64,000 bases of DNA from Methanobacterium petrolearium (lineage in GTDB: Archaea > Methanobacteriota > Methanobacteria > Methanobacteriales > Methanobacteriaceae): NCBI RefSeq assembly GCF_017873625.1, contig NZ_JAGGKL010000003.1:169883-233882 (forward strand). The letters run 5' to 3'. This document shows, piece after piece, positions 1 to 8,075 of this stretch. A program made the translations under genes and the position numbers. The notes beneath the pieces are model-generated. The model did no database searches. It saw only the letters and a list, made by a program, of their open reading frames with translations, and was not told the origin of the DNA. Each line of letters starts with the position of its first letter. The stretch's first letter is position 1.

Positions 1-363
1 TGATAATATAATAACTGAAATTAAAAATACAACAATGAAAAATTCCCAGGGCAAATAATATTGTTCTAATGAGACTGAAAATATGTAGATTAACAAAACA
101 CATAAAAAAATGTATAAAATTATTGATATCTTAAGTAAATGTGACGAATTACCAATATTATTATTTTCATTATCTAATTTTATATATTTAAATTTTTGAC
201 TTAATAATAAAGACCCTAAAGCCCCAATCAAAAAAATTATTCCAACATATTCTTTATTATAATTATAAATGATTGATAAAATAGTTGCTGACAACCCCCC
301 AATAATATAGATAGTTAAAAACAATTTAAATATCATTTTAGGATTAGTAAGAAACTTTTTCAT
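1..363 (-). CDS. Partial multi-pass membrane protein, runs off the window
   Basis: An open minus-strand frame starts with ATG at 363 and stays open for 121 codons to the window edge. The product is hydrophobic, with at least three membrane-spanning stretches (about residues 10-30, 37-52 and 77-95) separated by Lys/Asn-rich loops. It starts 16 nt after the stop of the upstream glycosyltransferase, so it belongs to the same operon. The base composition is very AT-rich, like the rest of this cluster. A flippase, polymerase or glycan membrane protein would fit the context, but the visible part has no diagnostic motif and I do not assign a family. Confidence 0.6.
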   Translation of the reverse strand, partial: MKKFLTNPKMIFKLFLTIYIIGGLSATILSIIYNYNKEYVGIIFLIGALGSLLLSQKFKYIKLDNENNNIGNSSHLLKISIILYIFLCVLLIYIFSVSLEQYYLPWEFFIVVFLISVIILS

Positions 364-379
364 CTTCTACGTCCTTCAT

Positions 380-1264
380 TTACCTTTTAAAATATTTTAT
401 TATTTGTTTTAATCGATTTTTACCATAATATTCTCTGATTTCCTTGTCATGAAATTTTTCTTCATGTTTTAATGTGGCTAATAAAAATCCCAACAACATT
501 GGTAAAAATTGATAGTATGGTGGAATCTTTCTAGAATTTTCGAATGCGTTTAGCATAGCAATTAAAGGATGATAACCAAGAATATACATATATCTACCTT
601 TCAACTTTGAACCTTCCCAAACGCCAATTTTCGATCCACCCAACCGATTCTTCCTAAAATAAGTTTTATTTACTACTTTCACATTCCATCCCCTATTTAA
701 CGCTTTTATTAATAGTATTGTGTCTGGAGACGGTGCCAATGGATAACCCCCAAACTTTTCAAAAAAATCAACTCTATACAATCTTATATCATTAAAATTG
801 CTTAAAATATTGTTATATGATTTTTTTATAATAAATTCATTACCATTTCGAACTAATTTTTGAATTCCACATGTTATTGCTAATTTTCCATCATTAATCA
901 TTTCTTTTGACAAAATTTCAAAATAATCTTCACTTAAGATAGGCGTTGCGTCAGTTTTACCAATTAACGAGTATTTAATGTTATAATCTATGCATGTCTT
1001 CTTTAATAATTCATAACCTTCATTAATAGCTTCAGAAAAATTCAAATGTCCATAACCATTCTCAAAGAAAACTTTTTGTTTAGTAACAATAATCCAATCA
1101 TATTCTTTGGCCAGTTCATTCAGTAAATAAAAAGTATTATCCTCACTGCCACTATCAACAATTACCCAACATACAGGTCTTTTCGTTTGGTTAAAAACCG
1201 TCTCTTTTAAAGTATGAATATTTTTTTCTTCATCTTTAAGTGGGGTAATCAAAACATAATTCAT
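380..1264 (-). CDS. Glycosyltransferase family 2
   Basis: The 294-residue protein begins with a GT-A core of the type ITPLKDEEKNI, followed by a WVIVDSGSEDNT nucleotide-sugar binding segment and a KTDATPILSEDYF stretch in the place of the usual DxD metal site. The C-terminal part (about residues 225-275) contains hydrophobic stretches that may sit on the membrane. GT2 enzymes transfer a sugar from an NDP-sugar or lipid-phosphate sugar to an acceptor; the substrate cannot be read here. The start codon overlaps the stop of the upstream HprK-like gene by four bases (ATGA), showing translational coupling. Role in surface glycan synthesis or in decoration of a secreted product is inferred from the neighbours. 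Confidence 0.8.
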   Translation of the reverse strand: MNYVLITPLKDEEKNIHTLKETVFNQTKRPVCWVIVDSGSEDNTFYLLNELAKEYDWIIVTKQKVFFENGYGHLNFSEAINEGYELLKKTCIDYNIKYSLIGKTDATPILSEDYFEILSKEMINDGKLAITCGIQKLVRNGNEFIIKKSYNNILSNFNDIRLYRVDFFEKFGGYPLAPSPDTILLIKALNRGWNVKVVNKTYFRKNRLGGSKIGVWEGSKLKGRYMYILGYHPLIAMLNAFENSRKIPPYYQFLPMLLGFLLATLKHEEKFHDKEIREYYGKNRLKQIIKYFKR

Positions 1265-2334
1265 TGAAAATCCTCTATCATTGTGAATATTTTCTTAAGC
1301 GTTGTCTCATTATATTTTTCAGGAATATTGATCTCATATAACGTAATATTTTTAAATGATTCATATAAATTATTCTCAAGATTAACCCAATATTCGGCTA
1401 TATTTCCACTATTAAATATATACGAATAGGCCAATAAATAATTAGGAAAATTATTTTTGCCAACAATCGATGAAAGAGATGAATTATACATTTCTCCTTT
1501 ATTATTATTTATTATACTAGTTAAAATCTGGTGATTTTCATCCTGTTTAATAGTAGGTTCCGCTTTATTCTTAAATCTCTTGAGTAAGAATCCCTTATTA
1601 AATATAAAAGATTGATTTTCCCAAAATTCGGCTGATTTTTTATACTTAAATGATTGATAAAGGAATTTAAATTTATCTGTAAAACTTAATTCTTCTCTAC
1701 CAACACCCACGGTATATTCAAATAATTGAGGATAAACAGGAAAACTAAATGCCTTTTTTCTATCCAAATCTAGAATAACCTTGTCATCTCCCAAAATTCT
1801 ATACCCTCTTTTAAGACCCTCTAATATGATAGTTGTCTTAAGACTTCCTTCAGTACCAAAAAATAGCTCAGAATTATTATTCATTGATATAGATCCCGCA
1901 TGTGCCAAAAAATAACCTTTAAATCCTAATAGTAATTCTATCACTGGTTTTAATACAACTTCAAATGCTAAAGCATCTGCAAAAATGTATTTATAAATCC
2001 CTTTAATATTTCCATTAAAATTAATGGTAACGGGAGGTTCTTCTAAACCTTCAATTTCCAATTTCCAATTAGCAGAGTTCCCATAATCCTCAACGTACAA
2101 GTAATTTTCATTAATATGATACTTATGATCAACCAAATAATTCTCTTTAAATTTGGGTTTAAAATCACCTATATTCATACAAATATCTACATCTTTTCCA
2201 ATATGATCAACTTCGAAATAAGAAAGCGGATTATTTAAAGAAGTGGCGCCAAATAATGTCCCTTTTTCATTGTTTATTTCTAAGTTAATTAAACCATGAA
2301 TAGAAAAATGTTTAGTTAAATTTTGATTTTTCAT
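1261..2334 (-). CDS. Divergent HprK-like P-loop protein
   Basis: The 357-residue protein is organised like the HPr-kinase-like proteins found in this island. It has an N-terminal beta-rich region (FSIHGLINLEI), a hydrophobic helix, then an FLAHAGSIS strand, a P-loop-like FFGTEGSLKTT near residue 160 and a YRILGDDKVI segment corresponding to the Walker B Asp-Asp. The P-loop is degenerate because the Gly before the Lys is Leu, so catalytic activity is uncertain. Family members in peptide-modification loci act as Ser/Thr kinases. It lies between a second, similar gene (9 nt upstream) and a glycosyltransferase (ATGA overlap). It could instead have a sugar-related or regulatory role. Confidence 0.6.
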   Translation of the reverse strand: MKNQNLTKHFSIHGLINLEINNEKGTLFGATSLNNPLSYFEVDHIGKDVDICMNIGDFKPKFKENYLVDHKYHINENYLYVEDYGNSANWKLEIEGLEEPPVTINFNGNIKGIYKYIFADALAFEVVLKPVIELLLGFKGYFLAHAGSISMNNNSELFFGTEGSLKTTIILEGLKRGYRILGDDKVILDLDRKKAFSFPVYPQLFEYTVGVGREELSFTDKFKFLYQSFKYKKSAEFWENQSFIFNKGFLLKRFKNKAEPTIKQDENHQILTSIINNNKGEMYNSSLSSIVGKNNFPNYLLAYSYIFNSGNIAEYWVNLENNLYESFKNITLYEINIPEKYNETTLKKIFTMIEDFQ

Positions 2335-2343
2335 GTGATCCCA

Positions 2344-3390
2344 TCAAATAATTTCATCTATTTTTTTTAGAAGCTCATCAAAGCTGTAATGACCATCAGT
2401 TAATATTTCATAAAAATTGATGTTTTCAGATAAATTCTGGTCTAAAATTTCTAAATATAAATCCCAGTGTTTTGAAAATTTTTTTCCAGGGAAAATATAA
2501 GAATATATTTCAATATACTGATTAAAAAAAGGAAATTCCAACATTTGGTTATAAAATATTTTTTTAAGTGCCCTTTCACGTTCAATTTTTTTAATAATTA
2601 GTTGATTTTCTCCTCGTTCGATCGGTTTAATTATAAAAACTGTGCTCAGAGAAGAATGTGAAGTTAAATCACTGATTCTTTGCGGATTTATCTTTGTGAA
2701 AAATTTCGCATAGCCCCTACTCAATTTATAAACAAAATTCTTGAAAGTTATAGATAGTTTTTCGGTTTTTTTTAAGTTTTTGAGAATAATCTCCGATAAA
2801 TTATATGTAAAAAGGCTTAATGAAGTTGGAAAACCGAAAATAATACCATTTTTCAGCATGAGATAATTATCGCTTAAAAAGTTATAATCATGATTTAATG
2901 ACTCTAAAGCAAGTGAAGTTTTACCTCCACCTCCTCGTGCGGAAAAAATTACGGCTTTACCGTTTTTACTAATTCCCGATGCATGAATCAACGAATAAGA
3001 TTTCTGTAAAAGTTTCCACTGGATTAAAAAATCGATTACATTCCCTGTAATGAAAATTCTGCCGGATGTATTGAAATCAATATTAACCGTGGTTGTTTTT
3101 TTATCCCATCCAATAACTTCAAAACTCCAATCTGCACCCTTATACGACTCTTTTTTTACATGAAAATAATCAGACCCAATATAATATTTACTATAACCTA
3201 CAACATACTTGTCTTCAGTTTTAGGGGTGAAATTACCTAATTTTATGACAAGATCAACTTTTTCAGGCATTTCAACTACTTCAAAATTTTGATAATGTTT
3301 ATAGAAAGTATCAAATAACTTTAAATTAGTATTATCTATAACTATAAAATTCAAAACGCCTTGTGCTGAAAAATATCTCTGGTTTCCCAA
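2344..3390 (-). CDS. HprK-like P-loop protein
   Basis: This 348-residue protein is a paralog of the gene directly downstream. It has an N-terminal YFSAQGVLNFIV strand pair, an SLIHASGIS segment, a Walker A-like AVIFSARGGGGKTS near residue 150 and NFLSDNYLMLKNGIIFGFPTS, which replaces the usual Asp-Asp with Asp-Asn. HPr kinase-like proteins use the P-loop to phosphorylate protein serines; the target here is unknown. The 2-nt gap to the upstream Alg13/14-like gene and 9-nt gap to the downstream paralog place it in the glycosyltransferase operon. I am confident of the fold family but not of the activity. Confidence 0.6.
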   Translation of the reverse strand: MGNQRYFSAQGVLNFIVIDNTNLKLFDTFYKHYQNFEVVEMPEKVDLVIKLGNFTPKTEDKYVVGYSKYYIGSDYFHVKKESYKGADWSFEVIGWDKKTTTVNIDFNTSGRIFITGNVIDFLIQWKLLQKSYSLIHASGISKNGKAVIFSARGGGGKTSLALESLNHDYNFLSDNYLMLKNGIIFGFPTSLSLFTYNLSEIILKNLKKTEKLSITFKNFVYKLSRGYAKFFTKINPQRISDLTSHSSLSTVFIIKPIERGENQLIIKKIERERALKKIFYNQMLEFPFFNQYIEIYSYIFPGKKFSKHWDLYLEILDQNLSENINFYEILTDGHYSFDELLKKIDEII

Positions 3391-3392
3391 AA

Positions 3393-4403
3393 TTACACCT
3401 GCAAATTTGATTTCAATGCTTCCTTAAGATAATTTAAAAAATTTGATTGATTACTATCTTTAAAAGTTGTTCTTTGACTAAGTTTGTCAATATTTATTAT
3501 AAAATTATATATATCCTTTTCACTACAAGCTACATGTGCGATAGATGATTTGTTCAGAACTTTTGCAAATTCGAGTTGATGATCATCAATAAGTTCATTG
3601 TATTTTTCAAGTCTTGGAAAAACAATTAAATTATCATTATTTTCCAAAATGTTTATAACGTTTCCTACTCCTGCATGAGAAACAACAATCTTTGCTTGCT
3701 GATTCATCATATTAAATTCATCTAAATCCGAGGTGAAATCCAAATAATCGGCATTTTTTGGCGTGTAATCTGTTCTCCCCAATTGTATTATAACTTTTTC
3801 AGGAATAACCTTTGCCAAATCATCCATAATCTTAACTAAGCGCGGAAAAGATGCAGTTCCCACCGTTACGAATATGAAGTTGTTCTTAGATTTATTTTCA
3901 TCAATTTCTATCGTTTCAAGGATGTTTCCCTTAAATATTGCGTCTTTATATTTTTTAGCCAAAAATTCCCATTGTACTATGAACAAGTTGGCAATATGAA
4001 GTAATATTTTCCCAGTTCCAGACAGTTCGGTTACCCTTGTTAAAGTTTCAACAAAGATAGTTCTTATCCTTAATATTTTAGCGATTAAAAAAGCAGGAAT
4101 CGCTATTTCAGATCCTGTAGATAAAATAAGGTCTGGTCTTTCCTTTATAAGTATTATGAACTCATTGAATGATAAATAAATCATTGCATAAATTATAAAC
4201 AGAAATTTGAGTGGTTTGCTTTGATCTACCCTTTTTATTAGAAAGTTCTTAACATAATATATTTTTTTAATCCTAGGGATATCTAAAGTGAAAGCTTCAT
4301 CGTGAGTTATTAAAATTATGTCATCATGAACTTCAGATGCAGAAATTAGCTTCAAACCCTCAATTAAATGTCCACCTGGTGAACATACTAAACATATTTT
4401 CAT
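3393..4403 (-). CDS. Alg14/Alg13-type glycosyltransferase fusion
   Basis: The N-terminal half (about 1-150, starting MKICLVCSPGGHLIEG) matches the Alg14/PssD membrane-anchoring type. The C-terminal half (about 170-330) carries FIFVTVGTASFPRL and an SHAGVGNVINILENN segment of the Alg13/PssE catalytic type. Such pairs transfer GlcNAc or glucose to a lipid-linked sugar at the cytoplasmic membrane. I start it at 4403 because the conserved MKIC begins there and its ATG overlaps the upstream stop codon (ATGA). A longer reading from 4451 would add 16 residues with no family support. The fused arrangement, rather than two subunits, is visible directly. Confidence 0.75.
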   Translation of the reverse strand: MKICLVCSPGGHLIEGLKLISASEVHDDIILITHDEAFTLDIPRIKKIYYVKNFLIKRVDQSKPLKFLFIIYAMIYLSFNEFIILIKERPDLILSTGSEIAIPAFLIAKILRIRTIFVETLTRVTELSGTGKILLHIANLFIVQWEFLAKKYKDAIFKGNILETIEIDENKSKNNFIFVTVGTASFPRLVKIMDDLAKVIPEKVIIQLGRTDYTPKNADYLDFTSDLDEFNMMNQQAKIVVSHAGVGNVINILENNDNLIVFPRLEKYNELIDDHQLEFAKVLNKSSIAHVACSEKDIYNFIINIDKLSQRTTFKDSNQSNFLNYLKEALKSNLQV

Positions 4404-5536
4404 AACAATCGTTCTAAAATATTTTCTAGTCTTTTTGTTTGCATTTCCCAATTGTAATTCAATTTAACGATCCTTCTTCCATTTTTTCCCAATTTTCTTG
4501 CTAAATTATGATTTTCATAGAGTAATTTAATCATATTTGCATAATCATTTTCATCAGAAACATATAAAATATCTTCTAAGAATTGGTTTGTCAATGAATC
4601 AAGTTTTGTGGATATCACAGGTTTTTCACATGCCATATACTCAAATAACTTAATAGGTAGTGCGTTATGAGCAATACCATCTAAATGAAAAGGTATAATT
4701 CCTACATCCATTGCCGATATATATTTAGGAACTTGTGAATAAGGAATCATCCCAGCAAATATCACCCGATCAGACACCCCACATTTAACGGCTAGTTCCT
4801 TTGTTTCTTTAAACCTACCTTCTCTTCCCACAATTAATAATTTGATTTCTGGATCCAAAAATTTAATCGCTTTAAAAACAGGTTTAAAATCTACCCATTC
4901 TCTTAACACCCCAACATATCCTATTATAAACCCATCTAACCCTAATTCTTTTTTAAAATTTTTGTAATATGAAAATTCTTGGGTGTCAACCCCATTTGGT
5001 ATTATATTAACCTTTTGTTTTTGTATGTGATTGTTATTCCTGAGCTCTGGTGTTGTCAAAGTCACAGCTTCAGAAATTCTAATGCATTTTTTTAGGTAAT
5101 AATCACCCATAAGTCCACCAATTGGCCTTAAAAATCTAGGTATCTGTGGTGATTTTCGTATCATCCCCGGTAAATCATCAGCAAGATCAAATACTGTTTT
5201 GAAATATTTTGACATTCTATATCCTGTAATTAAACTATTATAATTGAAGTGAACATCAAAATCTTCTTTTGAAAGTTCTTTTATCTTCTTTGTAAACAAG
5301 AGTTCTTGTAAGAAAGGCATGACCTTTCTATCAGTCAAATAGTGATAATCAATTTTATAAAATATATCATCAAAACCAGATGAATAAAGTTCCAGATCAC
5401 CTTGTTCTCCCTTCCACCAATCATTTACACTAAGAACAGAGACATCGTGATTTTTGGATAAATACTTCACAAATTGATGGGGCCTGTTATGTTGAGATTT
5501 CTTCAAATCAACTACTGATGTTATAATAATTTTCAT
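4400..5536 (-). CDS. Glycosyltransferase family 4
   Basis: This 378-residue GT-B enzyme has an N-terminal Rossmann domain with NRPHQFVKYLSKNHDV and a C-terminal donor-binding domain with NIIPNGVDTQEF, GYVGVLREW, LLIVGREGRF and IIPFHLDGIAHNALPIKLFEYMACEKPVIST. The E(x7)E-type retaining GT4 motif is seen around PIKLFEYMACEKPV. The enzyme would transfer a sugar from an NDP-sugar to a lipid-linked or protein acceptor. It is translationally coupled to the Alg13/14-like gene and lies 32 nt downstream of a broken GT2 gene. Confidence 0.8.
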   Translation of the reverse strand: MKIIITSVVDLKKSQHNRPHQFVKYLSKNHDVSVLSVNDWWKGEQGDLELYSSGFDDIFYKIDYHYLTDRKVMPFLQELLFTKKIKELSKEDFDVHFNYNSLITGYRMSKYFKTVFDLADDLPGMIRKSPQIPRFLRPIGGLMGDYYLKKCIRISEAVTLTTPELRNNNHIQKQKVNIIPNGVDTQEFSYYKNFKKELGLDGFIIGYVGVLREWVDFKPVFKAIKFLDPEIKLLIVGREGRFKETKELAVKCGVSDRVIFAGMIPYSQVPKYISAMDVGIIPFHLDGIAHNALPIKLFEYMACEKPVISTKLDSLTNQFLEDILYVSDENDYANMIKLLYENHNLARKLGKNGRRIVKLNYNWEMQTKRLENILERLL

Positions 5537-5568
5537 TACCGTAACCTTACTGATTTCTGATTGTTATT

Positions 5569-6275
5569 TTATTGGGATATGGTACTGTTTAATAAATACC
5601 CTTTTTCCACGTAATATCTTTTTACGGGGAGCATTTCAAATTCATAATCATGATAAACAACTGATTCTGGGACATACAATATCTTCAGACCTTTAGCATT
5701 AATCCTCCAGGAAAGTTCAGAATCCTCCATGTAGAGGAAAATGTTTTCATCAAAACATCCCAATTCCAGGAAATTCTTCCGCGAAATAGCAAAACATGCC
5801 CCTGATAATCCATTAACAAACATTGAATCGTTCCAAGCATCTGGTTTTTCTCCCACACCCCTAGTGAAAGCCATTCCAGTGAAGTGCTGTTTATTGCCAC
5901 AGGTATTAATCTTTTCTCCATTATAAACCAGGATCTTGGGAATTGTTATAATATTTGGATTTTCAGCAAGAGGTTTAAGGAGATTATCAATAGAATCATG
6001 TTTTAACTTAGTGTCTGGATTTAATATAACCAAAAAATCATGGGTGGAATATTCAACCCCTAAATTAATCGCAGATCCATATCCTGTATTCTCAGGATTT
6101 TTTATTAATTTGACATCCGAAAATGCTCTTCTATGAACCCTGGAGTGCTATCTGTTGATACATTATCAACCACAATTATTTCTAGGGATTTGTCATTGTA
6201 GATCGTTTTTAGGCATTCTTCTATGTGATGCCTGTGATTATGGTTTACTATGATCACTGATACTGAGGTGCTCAT
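5569..6275 (-). pseudogene. Frameshifted glycosyltransferase family 2 gene
   Basis: A gene starting with ATG at 6275 reads MSTSVSVIIVNHNHRHH and EIIVVDNVSTDSTPGF, a typical GT2 N-terminus, but hits a stop shortly after position 6120. The homologous continuation (DVKLIKNPENTGYGSAINLG, then FLVILNPDT and DENIFLYMEDSELSWRI) resumes in another frame and ends at 5569. Adding one base near 6123-6128 restores a continuous frame. The C-terminus is also short: the frame ends soon after the KRYYVEKG segment, where relatives usually continue. Both lesions suggest decay, although a sequencing error could explain the first one. Confidence 0.75.
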
Positions 6276-6330
6276 TAAAAATATCCTTCCTTGAAATCAA
6301 TCTTGCCTTACTATCAAATTGGTATTAGTT

Positions 6331-6345
6331 CTTAATTATATATCT
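6331..6345 (-). promoter_or_regulatory. Candidate TATA box for the glycosyltransferase operon
   Basis: On the minus strand this stretch reads as an A/T-rich AAGATATATAATTAA box about 60 nt upstream of the ATG at 6275. Position and composition fit an archaeal TATA element for the operon that runs to the window edge. The gap between the nucleotidyltransferase stop at 6385 and 6275 holds nothing else I recognise. Confidence 0.4.
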
Positions 6346-6384
6346 TTTGTGGAGTTATTTAAGAATAATTTTTTCAATAACCTA

Positions 6385-7542
6385 TTAAAATAATTTATAT
6401 CTTTTCAGAAGGTTTAATGGGCGATAAATGTAATATATGAAAAAAAGGGATGGTGGTAGGTCTAGATTGTTCAATTCATAGAAAGATGGATTAAAAATCC
6501 CACTAAAAACATCTTTTATCCCATCAATTTTTTTCTCCCTTAACCTATAACTTATTTGCATATCCTCTATTAAACTATTTTCCAATTTATCCGAAAATAA
6601 TCTGTTAACGAACCTATCTGATACCTTTATCACTTCAGTATCATAAAACTTTGATATGATAGGTCCCAGTTTTAAATTAAGAAGTAACTGACATAGATAT
6701 AGATTGATAAATAAAATTTTTTGAATAGAGAGTTGTTGGGATATTTTTAAAACTTGCGACCAATCGATCTTCTGGTTATTTATTAGAGTTGAAATATCCG
6801 CCAGCCATGCTAATCGACTCCACTGATGGCTCGCATTGTGTATTGAAAGTATCAAAATAAGATTTTCCGGAGAGATTTTTGGAATCGGGACCCCTCCAAT
6901 ATCCAATGAAGCAAGATTGTCTAAAAAGATTTCCTCAGCATTTGAAGGTAAATTTAGAAAAACTCCGGAAAATTTCCAGTGTACTTCAAGGGAAATTCCT
7001 TTACTTTCATGGAGGAACTTTAATTCACGTTGAGAATTCAGATAATTTCGTTCCTGAGCTGCATCCAGATCAAATTCAGGCCTATAACCCTTAGAAATCA
7101 ATATTTCCTTAACATGAGGAACATCATCTTTTTTCACCAAAAGATCAAGATCACCGAACTGGCGCATTGAAATGTTATCATAAGCTTGTAGGGCTAAGAT
7201 AGGGCCTTTATATGGGACTGATTCAATATTGTGATTATTTAAAGTTTTTATAACTTCAATGAGTTCTTGCATGAAAAATAAATTCTTTTTAGCGTTGTTG
7301 TTTAAAAATCCTTTTAAAATACCCATAAATTCAGATGGAATTTCATCTGGACAGATACGATTGAGTTGCCAGTAGAGTAATGACTGTAAACCATGCATCA
7401 AAGCAATATTAAGAAGATAATCCCAATTTAAACTACATTGAACTAAGTTTTTTATTCTCTGTTCAGTAACATCGTCAATAACTGTGTGAGCACAACAAAG
7501 CAGTAATTCTTCTTCTGCCTTGAATTTAATAGTTGAATCCAT
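6385..7542 (-). CDS. NTP_transf_5-type nucleotidyltransferase
   Basis: The 385-residue protein shows the features of the uncharacterised nucleotidyltransferase family seen in many peptide-biosynthesis islands: LLCCAHTVI at the N-terminus, a PYKGPILALQAY segment, then RQFGDLDLLVKKDDV, whose Asp pair would bind metal, and LEVHWKFSG. Members near lasso-peptide genes are thought to transfer nucleotide or phosphate groups to the product. Here it is on the same strand as, but separated from, the exporter/protease pair by a lipoprotein gene on the other strand. Its membership of the lasso locus is therefore inferred from family co-occurrence, not from an operon. Confidence 0.65.
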   Translation of the reverse strand: MDSTIKFKAEEELLLCCAHTVIDDVTEQRIKNLVQCSLNWDYLLNIALMHGLQSLLYWQLNRICPDEIPSEFMGILKGFLNNNAKKNLFFMQELIEVIKTLNNHNIESVPYKGPILALQAYDNISMRQFGDLDLLVKKDDVPHVKEILISKGYRPEFDLDAAQERNYLNSQRELKFLHESKGISLEVHWKFSGVFLNLPSNAEEIFLDNLASLDIGGVPIPKISPENLILILSIHNASHQWSRLAWLADISTLINNQKIDWSQVLKISQQLSIQKILFINLYLCQLLLNLKLGPIISKFYDTEVIKVSDRFVNRLFSDKLENSLIEDMQISYRLREKKIDGIKDVFSGIFNPSFYELNNLDLPPSLFFIYYIYRPLNLLKRYKLF

Positions 7543-7643
7543 TGAATCGCCAAATGTGATCAGTTTTCCTTAAAACATTTTTCATATATCTATTAATATA
7601 ATAAATTACAAGTTAATGATTGTAATGGTTCAGGGAGAATAAC

Positions 7644-8066
7644 ATGCAAAAATCGTCAATTGTTCTAACTATTCTTTTATTAGGATTTTTCGTTGGAATA
7701 GTAAGTTCCTCGGGTTGTATTGATACTAATAAGACAGGTAATGTATGGGGTGAGAAAAAAATCTCAATAGATGCTATTAAAATATCAAATAACACCACAG
7801 GCAACTACAGTGAACAAAACGAGTCAAGATATTATGTCTATGGATATTTGGAAAATGACAATCCATATGAAGCTTTGAATGTTAAAATAAGAGTCACAGT
7901 ATTTGGTTACAACGGAACTGAAATTGCTGTTAATGAGACCCCATATATAGATCCCAAAAGTATACCTGCTCAGGGAGAATCCTTCTTCTATGCCCGTTTT
8001 TCAGATCCTGACAAGAAGATTACCAAATATGAAGTTAAAATTATAAGTGCAAAGGCAGAATACTGA
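7644..8066 (+). CDS. Small secreted lipoprotein-like protein
   Basis: A 140-residue product starts with a Lys-containing N-terminus, a hydrophobic signal segment and a VSSSGC lipobox-like site, so the mature protein may be lipid-anchored at Cys. The rest is a beta-rich domain with the pattern YYVYGYLENDNPYEALNVKIRVTVFGYNG and PAQGESFFYARF, resembling extracellular FxLYD-type domains. An upstream AATATAATAAATT TATA-like element and GGGAGAA ribosome binding site support the start. It is encoded divergently from the nucleotidyltransferase and convergently with the ABC exporter. Function unknown. Confidence 0.65.
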   Translation: MQKSSIVLTILLLGFFVGIVSSSGCIDTNKTGNVWGEKKISIDAIKISNNTTGNYSEQNESRYYVYGYLENDNPYEALNVKIRVTVFGYNGTEIAVNETPYIDPKSIPAQGESFFYARFSDPDKKITKYEVKIISAKAEY

Positions 8067-8075
8067 AACTCCCTA

